A model generated the notes under the pieces. That model ran no database searches and was not told the origin of the DNA. It saw only the letters and a program-made list of their open reading frames with translations. Source: Membranipora membranacea (Eukaryota; Bryozoa; Gymnolaemata; Cheilostomatida; Membraniporidae). From it: DNA of 64,000 nucleotides. Of this stretch, positions 24,501-37,701 are shown piece after piece. Both the position numbers and the translations under genes were made by a program. The first letter of the stretch is position 1, and every line of letters begins with the position of its first letter. The DNA lies in contig OU612068.1 of the NCBI GenBank assembly GCA_914767715.1, positions 13,640,001 to 13,704,000 of the forward strand. Reading direction: 5' to 3'.

Positions 24501-24690
24501 TAAATCATAAAACATTGTAGCAACTGGAATTTAAAATCATGAGAATCTAAAATAATGTCATACATTAAATCATAAAAATATTATAGAAGTTAGAATCTAA
24601 AATATGAAAATCTATAATAATTTCAAGTAAATTAGAAATAACAGCTAAAAGTGGTAAAACATCATAATATAAAATTGCACATTAATGTAT
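21580..24690. other. Spacer between the inverted arms, no gene seen
   Basis: AT-rich sequence. It holds a short CTATA microsatellite around 22833-22860, a poly-T-like stretch near 23008, a DBH-like exon scrap at 22956-23003 and no open frame with coding character. From 24690 the sequence becomes the reverse complement of 18850-19190. Confidence 0.6.
22956..23003 (+). pseudogene. Scrap of DBH-like penultimate exon
   Basis: GGAACATTTCACGGCTAC, then TTGACAAGAGAA and GGCTGGACT, match the exon at about 5211-5265 of the decayed DBH-like gene, with a short internal deletion that removes the ACTGAGTA segment. Nothing else of that gene is recognisable nearby. It suggests that DBH-like sequence was once present, or was moved, between the receptor arms. 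Confidence 0.6.
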
Positions 24691-25219
24691 TAGTTATCAG
24701 GTACTTACATCGCTACATTTGGAAGAATATCATTTTAATGATGAAGATTGTTGCAAATAAATGTATATAAAATAAAAATAAAATAAATTTTTAGATGAAC
24801 AAATAGGTTGAGTTATATTGATTATTTGATCTGCATCTTTACAAATAAATCTAAAAGTGTCAATGATTAATTTAATGACATACTCGGAAGAATATCATAA
24901 AAATGAGAATTGAGGTTAATAAAAAGTGCTAAAATAAAAAGCTGCATTGTGAGGATGGAGAGCCTTCTTACACACATCATGAAAAACATTAGTAATAATG
25001 AATTGTTGCTGACAATAAAAGTATATATATATATATAAGGAAGTAATATCTGTGATTTTTATCACAACAAAGTGTGATGAAGGTTAAAAAATGTATGGGA
25101 GGAGTAATCCAACATGCTGTCCAATCATGTACTTAATCGTCGTAAGTTTATTGTTAATAGTAGTTTGAGTAGTCAGTTTCGGCTGGGGAGGGAAATGGCG
25201 TCATTCACCATCGAGCCAA

Positions 25220-27668
25220 CTAGTTACTATTGTTAGTAGGGACTCCGTCCAGGTCTTTGGTAATGCTTTGGATATCATTTTCTCCTGAATCATGATCACT
25301 GGGCAGAGTTCCTGTTTTTGAGAAGAAAAATAATTAAGCAAATCAGGTCAGTTGACGTGGTCATTATTCTGTTTTCAAATGCCATTGTCCTGTCAACAGT
25401 ATCTGTTGCTGGTGGATAGCAATGCACAAATAACAACTGCATTAGCTGTTTCAGGATTAAAGTGTACCACCGCAGTGCAAATACCAGATACCAAACACCT
25501 GCCTCGTACACAGCAGATTGGCAAAGTTCTGGACAATATTTTTGATAATTTCCTATAAAACATCTCTGATCAAGGTGACATCCTTGAGATCTGATCAATA
25601 AAACTTGTTGCATTTTATACTGCAAGCTGTTGGTTTTATTAAACAAACCAACCTGTATTTAAGTTCAAATGAGTGACTTTAACTGACGTTAATCTTACAC
25701 CATGTGAGTTCAAAGATGTACAACCGCTTGCTATGTGGAATCTACTGAACTTTGCAGTTTAAAGTTGGTATGCAACTAACTGTTCATAGTTGAAATTGGT
25801 AACGGTAGAACATGTAATATAATTTAAAAGTAAATTTTTATATCAGCAGAGGAATGCAGGGACTGAAAACTCTAATCTTTTTCACTTGGCATGTTTCATA
25901 CCTGAAGATATAGCTTTGCATTCATTCATGATGTGCCTGTTCTCGATTTTTTCATACACCTGACTACCCATGCTTAGGTCATTGACATCTTCTGGTGGAC
26001 TCACAACTGGAGGAGGGTCTACACTGGCACCACCTTCAAGAAGAAAGCAAAAATAATTGGGATAACAAGTTTGGCTTGGATCCATGCTTATATTTTGGAG
26101 TATATAAAACAACATTGCTAAACAAACTGAAATGGCAGGAAGAAGGCACCTTAGTCACAACTATCAACTACAATTTCGGGCTTGTAAATACATAATCTCA
26201 TACATCAAATACAGAAACCTGGGTATTATTTGTTAACAGCTGTTCCTTTTCCATATCAGAAACTTCAAATTAAAATATTTGGCAGATTTTTCAATTGTAA
26301 CATGATGTATCGAAACAAAAGCCAACAACCCAAAATCCTTATACAAGTTTGGGGAGCCCAGAGTAATTCAATCCTTTCAATTGACTGAGCTACTGTTTAT
26401 AGCGCATCTGGCATCTACATTCTGCCTTATCACTAGAATGACCTACGAAAAGTTAATAATCTTACCCTCAGGCTCATTTCGTTCAACATCCCTTCCCGCA
26501 TCTGCAAATCTTCGTCCAGCTCCCAAATCTGTTTGTAATCTATGATAAGTCTCTACAAAATAATTATAAATTTAGCTTGAACACATGCTTATACTTTGGA
26601 GTATAGACAGTTTTCTGAGCTCTGATTTAGGCCTCAAAAAGTACCAAATTGGAGAGAGGACAACTCCGAATTGAGGCATAAATAAGAGCTCAGAAAACTG
26701 TCTATTGCTAAAATAACTGAAATCTTTACTCTAAACTAAATTTTTCTGGCGTAGAAATATACAATTTCACAATAAGATTGACACATCTGAACATCAAATT
26801 ATCAACCAAGTCAACACTGTTACACTGAAATACAAAAGATTAAATCCAACCTACCCTCACGCCCATTTCGTCCGCCTTCTCTTCTGTCCACTGCAACACA
26901 TCCTCGTTCTGGAAAAAGATAAATAGATAAAAAATGTCACAAATACATGATACACGATAATTAAATTTAAAAATGTTAAAAAATTAAAAAACTTTTTGTC
27001 AACTCCATAAAATTAAATGGCGAAAAACCCCAAGGACCTATATCAGATATTATATCAAAATCATTGAACTAGACAAAGAATAAATTACTAAGCAGTCTAA
27101 CCTACCAACAATTCAATCCCGTCTTGAACTATTTCATCAAACGAGCCAAAATCCTTGTAACTAAATACAAGTTTGAGGAGCCGAGAGAAATAATATAATC
27201 TTTAATCTTAATATAAGAGAGTTTGAGCATCTACCAAAACATTTTGCCTCATCACTAGAATGACCTACAAGATTATTAATGATCCTACCATCGGGTTCAT
27301 TTCGTCTGCCTTCTCTTCTGTCCGCTGCAATACCTTGTCCGCCTTCTCGTTCTGTAAAGTAATTTATAAAAAACTTCACACGGTACATGATGTTTACAAC
27401 AACGTAAATAGTTGGACGTCAATAGTTAACCATCCATGGCTAACAGAGTTTTTCATCGACATTGGCTATTCATTTTTTTCTTTTTTCAATTCTTTATCGG
27501 CATAATTTTCATTCTCAAAGAAAGTTTTACAATATTAGCCTTGAAAAGGAAAAGGAAAAAAAAATAAATAGTAGATTAACAGAAGAAATATTGCGGCCAT
27601 AGCTGCAATTTCTTTGTCACATTATGAAAAATTTCAGTCCCAGATGATTTTGTATGCCAAATAAAATA

Positions 27669-27714
<46 letters not shown>

Positions 27715-30700
27715 GTATATATATATATATGTATGTATATGTATATATAAATATCTAAGTCGACACAATCATAAACTAACATTTCCTGTCTGACGATATA
27801 AATATATAATATTGAATTGCAAATGCTCAATAACACTCTACACCTGCTAGCTTGTATCATGGTAAAATATTTTGTCAACTTTTAAAATTGAACATCGGAA
27901 ACCCCAAGGACTCATATCATATTGTTCAAAATCATTGAAATTGACGAGCAATAAATTTTCGCACAATCTAACCTACCATGAAGTTCAATCTTGTCCTCAC
28001 CTCCTCTTTCTAACCTTGGTCTGCAAGGGCTCAGTGCTGAAACAAATTTAAACTCGCATTTGTATAAGTACAAGTGCAAGATTATTATTATAATAATAAT
28101 AGCTTAATAGCTGTATCTCAACAACAAACACAAACTCAATCACAACTCATTAGTTGAGATAACACCATCTAGTCACTAGGCCTAGTTCCTATCAAGGGAA
28201 GCGTAGCAATCACAAGGATCAAACTTATTGCAGTTATTTGAGAATGAAATTGTGATGTAAGAAATTAAAATGAATGGAATACTTACGATGGTTCTATATT
28301 TCGCACCATATCATATCTGTGAAGAAGAAGACTTACCTCTTAAATACCAAGAGAAAACCCCTTCGTGACAAACATAATGTAGTACCGCTGGAAAAAATAT
28401 GACGAATATTAGAACGCTTAACACCAAGTTAGCTATACTGACGGCGAGAGTATGTTTGTTATTCTTGACATCGGATGTACTTGTGTCATTCGGAGATTCT
28501 CCTGAAGAGATCAGTGCTAGGCTGTTTGAGGTGTTGGCCTTTGATTCAGGACATTTCTCATGGTCTATTTCTGACATAAAAGTTTCACGGCCTCCAGGGA
28601 AGTATTTGGGCTGCCTGTCCTCTCTCTGAGCGGGCTGTCCATGAGAGACTTCATATATCAGCTCATATTCCGGAGCCTTTGTGTCAATATTGTAGACCTC
28701 ATAGTTTGCCTGACCGTCACCTGTTTCACTGAAGGGTAGAAGATTTCGAGATGGTTTGGGATTGTTGGGAGAGATGACCTGGTCAGGGATTTTAGTGCGT
28801 TGCAAACGGTTGAGAAATGCTGTTGAAGATTTCATGAATAGATTGCTGCAGTTTGCACTGCATACACCTTCCAATTTTGCGTCATAAATTGCATAGCCAA
28901 TCGAGTACAATGCCATAACCATTCTCTTCGCATAAACTTCTTCGAAATCAAATGTCCATGCACCTGTGCATTCTTCCGTCGCGGAAATCAGATTGCACTC
29001 ACTGGAACAAGCTGATGTATGCAAGGTATCATAAAAGCCCTTCACAGAACAATCAAAGTTATCTTGCCAGGACATCATGAAAAGGTGATCATTTTGGTGG
29101 TCCGCTGGTGATAAAGTCTCAACATAGCTTTTGAAGTGATTTAGTCCATCACTTTCTGTCCAGTTGAACAAATTATGATCAAAGTCTAATGTAATTGTTC
29201 CCCTAGTTATTTCAATTCTGTCTTGGATTAGTTGAGGCTTGCTCCCCCATGTTTCACTGGCAATAAAAAACCGTCCACGCTCTGTCCAGGCGTATTTGAG
29301 TGCTGAACGCTCCAACCCATCAATGATATCTTTAATTATATAATCCTCGCAAAAAACTATAAAGGCTAAAGTTTTATGCTCTGAACTTACAAGATATTTC
29401 ACGGTGTTTTCAATATCTTTATCCCTGTTTTGTGCGCTTATTAATCCCTCAAAATCTATGCACATGTCATTCTCTTGTTGAGCGGTTTGTTTCACCTTAT
29501 CGCTACCAGTCAATCCGTACAACGTATCTGAATAAATCAGTCCAAATTTACGTATTCCAGTCATTTTTGCAATTTGAACCATTGACACAGCCTGTTCTGA
29601 GTCACTTGGAACATTTCGGATGAATGTCGGGAATAAGATTTTGTCGCTGAGCGAGGGACTTGTGCTGGCAAATGATATTTGTGGTATGTTGAACAGTTTC
29701 AGAAAACCTTGCAGAATAGTAGAGATACCGCTTGAGTTGTCTCCTATTGCAGCAACAACGCTATCGTAGGAAAAATACACAAAATTTCCTGCACTGTCTT
29801 GAACTGTGAGAAATTCTGATTGGAACAAGTTTTCTAGTATGGAGTAGGCCCTTATCGATGAGTAGCAGAAGTCAATGAAGATGGTATTGAAAGTGAAACC
29901 TATCCGTTGTTCAATATGTTTAAGAGAATAGTAAAATGCTTGCATTCTTAAAAACCCAAATGGGCGAATGATTCCACAAGCATCTGCACTCGTCCCTGGT
30001 ACTCGAACAGCTGAACTACCAATGATCAAGAATGGAGAGTTTCCTTTCCTAAAAGTATAGGAAGGTTCCTTTGGCTTGCAAGCCGGACACTGTGTGGTCG
30101 GACAATAAGAAACATCAGCATAATTAGTGATTTCTTCCGGATCGCCAGCAAATTCAACAGTTCCATCAGTAAAACCAACCCCCACCTTCAATAAAAAATA
30201 AGAGAAAGTGATGTTCAGATAGTCCTGTCCAAAGCTCCCACATATTGTGCAAAGTTCAGATTTGCCAAACGTTAGATAATTCTTACATCTCAATCCTCAT
30301 CCTTTTGACAATGGTTATTTTTCTTCAAACCATCCCAAGGTAGTACAAATTGCGATCCAAACATTTAAGTGCATAAAATAATAATGAGCCCAAATCCCGT
30401 TACGTAGAAAATGGCTACCCAGCTTTCACAAAGGGTTGAATACACAATAATCCAGCTATGATTTTTTATACTTACCTCTTTGTAAGCCAACGTATCTGGA
30501 GTTACAATATGCAGCTTGTAAGCAGGTGCATGCTCTGATTGGTTAGAATTTGGAAAGTTCAAGTCATAACTAGTCCCGTTGATTGAAACAATTTTGTTAA
30601 CATCATTTAATGACTTATGCTGCCAGGCGTAGAAGTTGTCAGTCAATCCTATTCCTGGGCAAGATCCAACTTGCTCCTTTGAACAAATAGATGTGTGAGT

Positions 30701-33700
30701 TGTTTTATAGGCAGACAACAAGTTCAATGCAGATATAAGCATGTTCTCAGTTTCCCCGTTGTTGAGGGTGTCCTCAGTACATGTTCCAAGCAGTTTACAG
30801 GAGTTTAGTTGTCCGTCTGTAAATCTGCTTCCACTAGTTTGGTTTCTAAAACGCCTGCCGATGTAGTTGGTGAGGGCTGCTGGCTTTCCTTGTTGAGAGA
30901 ATGATTGTGAAATTGTTAGTAGTCTTAGCTGGTTCTGAACATACCCTGGCTCTGCTTGCTGTAGCTTTTTGAGGACCTCTTCACTTTCAGCAACAGCTTC
31001 ACTCGCAATAATAGTTCTTCTTGGGTAGCCTTGATTCATCTGCACATTCTCTATGTAAGTCGAAAGTAGGCTTACAACTGAAACATAAAATGTATGATGT
31101 TGATAGGAATGAATAGTCTTGTTTGTTCTAGTGTTGTTCTACACTTGAGGATGATCTCTTAAGAGTTTATCTGTCAAAGGGGAGATAACATACTCTAGAC
31201 CCTTCTGGACCCTGAGTTTTCGTACTTTGAAATCGGTTACATCATTCGATAATGTCTTCGTGCGAGTAAATCTTGTATTTTCATTGCATAAGGTTACTTT
31301 GATATGAACAGAGGGTGTTTTTTGATTTCCTAAACACTTTAAAGCCCAAAGACTGGTATAAAAGGCCCAGTCAACCCAGCCATATCAAATTCAAATAGGG
31401 TTAAAATTCCTCCTGCTTTTTCGGAATTAAGAGGAGAAGCAGTGAATTATTTTTAATGGGAATCAGACTTGCTGATGCGGAATTGTGTGATACACATGCC
31501 AAATAAATTTTCATTCCAATAATGGCATCGGAAAGTGGTGAAACTACGACTGATGACATATGAAATCGCCCAGTTCCGACAATTTCAAAACATCCGCTTC
31601 AAATTATACGAGCTCTTATTGGTCAATTTTGACGTTATGATTTATGGTTTTAGAGGTTGCCTGATACCGTTGTCAAGATTGAAATTGAACGTTGTAATTA
31701 AATCCTATAATCCCAAGTGTGATGAGCCAACACAACAATAGCTACATCATAGCTTCTATTCAACTTTATTTATGGGTGTCTGCGAATCATTATTTCTTAT
31801 ATAACACACTTGACCACTTGAGAACGCAACGTGGACTGGCTGTTAGAGGCGGAGACCAAGGCCATTCTCCGCCTCTAATTAGACTGATCAGCCAATGGTC
31901 TTGCCTGTCACTACACATGATTAATCCCCGTGCACCCCTTTCGCTGCACTCCACTTTAAACTAATGCCAAAAACAGATATCTCACAGACCAAGTGGCCCC
32001 AAAGTAAGGAGTGAGAAATTATTCATGTATGGCTGGATTATGTAAGTGTACCATTCCACCATTGTAACCACGACTCAATTTTAGATTTATGCTAACTTAC
32101 ATTCCTGGACCTGGCCAAAGTAAACTATCCCAGCTGGATTCGCTTTAGTTCTGGCAAAGACAACTGTGTCTGTTTTATCCATCTGTAGGTTTATTTCAAT
32201 ACGCTTAGTTACACAAATCCCATTCAGCTTAGCATAGTGTTCTATTCTATCTGCTCCAGCTCTTCCGTAGGTATCATCTGAGTGTATGAGAGTGATGATT
32301 GGCCAGTCAACATGTCTGGCCAATTGAACAAAGATCTACAGATAAGTATCAATTCATTAATCCAGTTTGAAACTTTGCAGAAGGTTGCTTGGCTATCGAA
32401 CATTAGAAAAGCTTTGCAGGCTCATTGGTGAAAATAGAGGTTCAGTGGGGGGAGGGGATTGGCTACTGGAAAATGCTGACATGCTATCGTTGTTTTCTGA
32501 TAAGCTTAGTCAGGAGATCTTGTGAGACTTGCCTGAGCTTGTAGATCATCTGATGGTATTGTTCTGTAGAATGTGCTGTACTTTGATCGGTCACCAAGCT
32601 CTGTTAGTGAAGCGGTTGGTGAAATCAGGGGTATGTTTGTCTCATGCAGAAATTCGGCAACTTCTACAGCATTACTGCTACGGGTTGGGCCAATCAGACC
32701 TAAAACGAGGGAACATTGAAAGGAAAGAGTATTTATTGAAAAATTGGAAATGGCCTATCGGATATACCATAAAATCCTGATCAAATATAGCATAACAATA
32801 AAGCAGTTGGAAACATAACGAATGTAGAAACCGAAAGAACAATTCATGCATCGTAATAGAATCAATTCAAAGGGCTTTCAAAAAGGATAGAGAAGTTAGT
32901 TGAGGCTACAGGATGGCGATCACGTGTGTTAAAGCTTTTGGAAAATATCAACTCAAATACCTCTGATATAACTATTGTGATATTGCTAGGACAGCCGATC
33001 AACCCAGACAGTCAACCATTATCCTATATTTGGTTGGGCTGATGTTGTGTGTCTGTATATGAGAGTGTATTGGAAGTTGGATTCAGTAGTTGCGCATCTC
33101 ACACATCCAATCTACCAATCTTTACACCAATCCATCATGTACTGGTACCCAAGTCAAATTAACCCAGTGTTAATAAAAGTGGAGACTAGACCCTGTCGCA
33201 AGAATTTCAATGACTTTATGGACGGATCGATCCCAGAGATTTCAAGACAGATAATGTTGGGGACTTTTAGTCTCAACACACAACACAATGTTGTCAAGAA
33301 TCCATACTCATTCTGGCCCGTAGATAATGACAGTGCAAAATGCAGAAAAGTTTGCAATGAGACAACCAGCATGAAGGCAACCAATATTAAGGCGACCAAT
33401 ATGAAGACGACCAATATGAAGGCAACCAACAAGAGGGCAACCAATTTGAAGGCAGCCAATATGAAGGCCTCTAGTATGAAGGCAATCAATATGGAGGCAA
33501 CCAGCATGAAGGCAACCAACAAGAAGGCAACCAATATGAAGGCAACTAATATGAAGGCAACCAATATGAAGGCAACCAATGTGAGGGCAACCAATATGAA
33601 GGCAACCAACATGAAGGCAACCAACATAAAGGCAACCAATATAAAGGCAACCAATATGAAGTTGTTCATAGAAACCCAATTCCAAGCGCCTGAAGGTAAC

Positions 33701-36700
33701 TTCTCTGTCATGCGAAGTAAGTGCGGGTAACTTTCATTTCGACACGAGGAGTCTCAAATTTTTGGCACTGGCCACACTTCATCTCTGACATGTGTAAAGC
33801 TACATAAAACCTACATAAAACCAACTAAAAATCAGATATAATGAGCATCCACATGTATACCATGCAGTCCAACAGATGGACTAACACCCAATTCTGTAAC
33901 ATAAAATGAAGATAAATTTTAAATTTTTTCGATGATCTACAATAACTCACCTAGCAAGAGAGACTTGACATTCCACTCTTCCTCATCTGATGTCAAACAC
34001 AGCCTCTTATCTAGCCACAAGCTTTGAGATATACCTGAGGCTGCCTGTTTAACAGCTAGAGACTTATTGTTACATATGTCAAGAAATTGTACACCTACAA
34101 GAAAGGGATATAATTCTCAGTGTGTGATATATATTAATGAAGTGAATTATTGGCAAGACATGTCACACCATATGAAGTGGAAAGCATCAGAATATATATT
34201 ATTAAAGGGCAACCATGGTTTCAATCTATCGAGCTTATATTGACTGAGGTACTCTATTATGACCGTGATATCACTTTTTGTGGTAAATTTAAATTAATAA
34301 ACTGTAGTTACGAGCCCTTGAAATAAAAATTGATCTTTATTTTTTGAGGCGGTCAAGTGACCTGACATTGATTGAAGAATGTATGTATATTTGATAAATA
34401 ACATCTGATATTGTACAATCTGGATTATTCTGGGTCAAAAGCTGGGTTATAAGAGTGTAATACTGCATTACAAGTTGACTTCTGAGCTATGTGAAACCTT
34501 GGTTGCCCTTTAAAATATCAGATTTAAATGGTTGAGGTATACTTTGTCTGGTTCTTGACAGAAGTTACAGGATTAACATACTTTATTGGGTGAGTGCTTT
34601 CTTTCTTTTTCAATAGCATGCCTAACAAACTTTGACCAAATTGATCTCCCTCAATACAGCAGCCTCAACTAGACAATCGCCTCAATGTGACATATCTACA
34701 GTCTTCCTATTTAGTTGTCAGTCTCAATGTGTGCCAGAAGTCAAAAGAAAGCGACATAAAAGAAACTGTAGGCACCATCGAAGCGCCCATCAGGAGAAGT
34801 TGAGCTAGAATTGATTGATATGGCTTAGCGGTTAGCAAAAAGGACTTGTAATTGGGAGATCCAAGTATGATTCCCGATAACTGCAGATGTTTTTGAAGTT
34901 ACAGTCCATAGGAATGGTCAGATTTTCTTAGAGCGAACCAAGAGGTGACAACATAGCTCAATTCAGGTGACCTAAAAATTCACATGGAACCTTTTGCCAG
35001 CATAAAGAGTACCATAAAAGCTCAGTTGTTGTGTCACAACATAAATTTTCACAAATGTTATTTTCTCTCAGCGCAGGCTGATTTTCTAAACATGCTGTTA
35101 TTTTTATCACAACTGCTTTTTCATGACAAACAGCCCATGCGATTATTCGATAGAGCCGGAATTCAAATTCCAAATTAAAAAAATTGGAAGCACTGGAATT
35201 CTAAAGGAAATTATTCCCTTAATGGATAGATCGTTCAAATAGATTGCTTTATCCTGACAAATTGTCAAATCAAAGTAGGATGAATGTGAACTGAACGCCT
35301 CAGCTTTCATCGATAACATCAATGAAATCCTATCCTTGGCATTTACATAGGTATGTAATCAATAGTTTAAATTTGTTTCCGAGATACATGCTCACAAATT
35401 TTTCCTGCTCGCTATTTTATGGAACAGGTTTATGAATAGAAGAATTCTTCGTTCAACTTGGGCAATTAAGTCAAGATTATAGTGAAAAAACATCTCGTGA
35501 ACAACATGGCAGGCATGGATTCAGCACCTATGAAACATAGAGTGAATTACAAATTGTGTAGAATTCCTAGAGTGTTGTCACTTTAAGAAATCTACGAGAA
35601 TGAATTTGTATATTTGTACTCAAACTAAGTTTTACGGGTGAAATCTATAACATCTACAGTCAAAATTCTAAGTGGCATTCACTTCAATAGCAACAACTCT
35701 CCTGATTTCAGGAATAAGAGAAAGCAGTAGTGACTTATTTTATCTGCATCTGATTTCACTCAAAACTGGGGGGGGGGGCCAACTTTCAAGTACAATTATG
35801 CAAAACCACTAAAGAGACATGCATTAGGCTGGAACAGGGGGGGATTTTATTTATTAATCAATGGCGTTGGTTGCCACCAGCAAATTACAGTAGTATGATT
35901 AATCTCTGTGCACCCCCTGCTAGACCTTTTACAAGATGCTAACCCTGAGTACATTTTGCACTCCAGTTTGCTACTCAAATTCCAATCACTGTTTATTATG
36001 TTTATGAATAACACTTTATCACAGAGTAAGGATATACAGAGCGGACAGTTCAATGATAGTTATAGTGCCTGTGGTTTATGATTCACTGGGGGAAAATTGT
36101 GCACAGCTGGATGCCGAAAACTCATTATCTCTATATGTTATAATGTCATTTTTCTTGCAGACATCTCTACCTTTGATGGGCCACAATTCATTCTGTATTT
36201 ATCCTAAAGACTGATTTCCAACTTTGTTGGAATGCCCAAGCTTCAAGCTATACATCATATTATTGTCATTTTTTGCTAGGATTCATAGGCTAAGAGTAAT
36301 CCAGGTTTTTGAAATGAGTTTTGTCATATAGATTTACACGTGACAATTGATAGACGGCTGGTCATCAAAATTAGGAAATGTCCGTGCATTGACCTAAGCC
36401 CTATGTAAATCTATATGAGAAAACTCATTTTAAAAACCTGGATTACTCATAGCCTATGTATCCTAGCAAAAAATGACAATAATATGGTGTATAGCTCGAA
36501 GATTGGACATTTCAGAAAAGTTAGAAATCAGTCTTTAGGATAAATACAGAATTAATTATGACCTATCAAAGGTGGCTATGTCTGCATGACAAAACTCCAC
36601 TGTAACTTATATATATTCTGAAATTGGCAGGTGGCCAGATTGATGAATTTCCCCCAGTGGATAAAAACCGCAGGCACTATAACCAAGGAGTAAAACTTTA

Positions 36701-37701
36701 CTCCTTGCTATAACGATCATTGAAGTGTCTGCTCTGTATATCCTTACTCTGTGACTTTATGTAACAATACAACTTGGTCTGAGGCATCTCTCCTATGTAT
36801 CTATTACATGAGTGGGATATTAGCCACCTTTGGTTCAGACCAAATCCTAGTTACCATGTTTAATCGTGTATTGTTTTAATACGAGGAGATAAAGGCATTT
36901 GAATGATTGTGTCCGCCCTAGGACAATATTTTGACTTTGGGATTGGATTTCTTTCAAAACAGATAGCAGTACCCACAAGTTTTTGAGATGTATGTCAAAA
37001 GATTTGCTCGGGGATGGATGATAATGGTATGCCGCTACCAGCAGCTCTGACAGAGAGGTAAAGAACATCACTAGAATATCACAGTAAAAATGTTCAATGT
37101 TGTTGTGGCTGTAAAATTTTCGCAGTGCAAAATAGATCGTGTTGATGACATAGGTAACTTGCCATATGTGATGCCAGGGACAGTGATTTTGTTGAGCCTC
37201 CCAGCGTTAGCTTCCTCAATGAGCCATTCTACAGCCAGTGCTCCTGACAGCAGGGATACACTCTGGGGTCCTTTGCAGGATGCGGTTGCGCTCATCTCAA
37301 GGAGTATGTTTATTTGAACAAGGTTACTGCTATCTCCTGAAATCAAGATCAACAATTCATAAATGAAAGAATTGGGAACCCAATCACAAGTATGCCAAGC
37401 GCAAAACAGAAAATACAAACATCATGCGAAATCGATGTTGAGTATATATTACAACGCTGATCGTCTTAATATTTCTCATTTTTTTGTTTGTATTGTTCTT
37501 CATTGACAAAACACTTCTGTTGTCACTGTGTACAAAATCTTACTGGAAATTCTTCATCAATCAAATGAGATCGAAATTAAGCAATAATTAATTAGTAATA
37601 ATTAGTATACTACCTGAGCACTGTGGCTGTTGGTGGTTAGATCCTAAGCTCTGCACTGCCAAAAGTAAAAGAACCAATAAAGCAGAAGTATGGTAGGCCA
37701 T
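25220..37701 (-). CDS. Tandem double-VFT single-pass receptor, copy B
   Basis: Thirteen exons, 5' to 3' on the minus strand: 37614-37701, 37163-37336, 33951-34094, 32533-32699, 32101-32335, 30476-31077, 28337-30185, 27977-28036, 27289-27351, 26855-26908, 26466-26528, 25902-26033, 25220-25311. They sum to 3723 nt, giving 1240 aa in one open frame. Same plan as copy A: signal peptide (MAYHTSALLVLLLLAVQSLG), VFT1, Cys linker, VFT2, one TM helix and a mini-exon tail. Exons 1-6 have identical lengths to copy A; the large exon is one codon shorter. The tail differs: repeated RREG..RNEP peptides plus a 132-nt exon not found in copy A, with a proline-rich start (VDPPPVVSPPEDV) and SQVYEKIENRH. GC donors follow exons 37163-37336 and 32533-32699. 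A TTTATT (AATAAA on the coding strand) lies at 25147-25152. Ligand unknown. Confidence 0.85.
26995..27135 (-). repeat. Degenerate duplicate of the first tail mini-exon block in copy B
   Basis: This segment resembles 27870-28010: ACCCCAAGGAC...TATCA, then a CATTGAA..GA-CAA-GAATAAATT stretch, then TCTAACCTACC and TTCAATC. It is an exon-intron block that was duplicated; its exon part now contains in-frame stops in the phases tried, so it was not counted as coding. Confidence 0.55.
27670..27738. repeat. AT/GTAT microsatellite
   Basis: Long (AT)n run with GTATATGTAT interruptions, inside an intron of receptor copy B and absent from copy A. Reading frames across it (repeated Ile-Tyr) are artefacts. 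Confidence 0.95.
33362..33668. repeat. 15-bp minisatellite in intron 3 of copy B
   Basis: About 20 imperfect units of CCAATATGAAGGCAA. It is the reverse-complement counterpart of the array at 11504-11656 and roughly twice as long, with more unit variants (ACCAACATG, GCCTCTAGT and others). It is intronic in the receptor gene. Confidence 0.9.
34202..34513. mobile_element. TTAA-flanked MITE, arm B specific
   Basis: Bounded by TTAAAGGGCAACCATGGTTT and AAACCTTGGTTGCCCTTTAA with TTAA at each end; 312 bp in total. The matching site in arm A (near 10985-11005) reads through from AAATCTGATTTTTA without an insertion, so the element entered arm B after the duplication. Same family as 9800-10184. Confidence 0.75.
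34817..34880 (+). repeat. tRNA-derived SINE-like fragment in arm B
   Basis: GGCTTAGCGGTTAGCA (A-box-like), then GGACTTGTAATTGGGAGATC and a B-box-like GTATGATTCCC. A shortened version of the same fragment exists at the homologous place in arm A (about 9665-9710), so this insertion predates the duplication. Confidence 0.5.
36020..36753. mobile_element. 734-bp foldback transposon with 7-bp target duplication, arm B specific
   Basis: Very long terminal inverted repeats (arms about 36020-36345 and 36400-36753) start CACAGAGTAAGGATATACAG and end with the reverse complement CTGTATATCCTTACTCTGTG. ACTTTAT occurs directly outside both ends (36013-36019 and 36754-36760). The matching site in arm A (around 8270-8285) has no insertion. 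No transposase frame lies inside. The long arms could form a hairpin in the receptor pre-mRNA. Confidence 0.8.

Noticed and set aside
27576-27878. Minus-strand frame rich in Ile-Tyr
   Set aside because: It is a translation of the AT microsatellite in an intron of receptor copy B.
33047-33730. Long open frames with Met-Lys-Ala-Thr-Asn repeats, and their minus-strand counterparts
   Set aside because: They are translations of the 15-bp minisatellite in a receptor intron; the receptor exons on either side splice across it.
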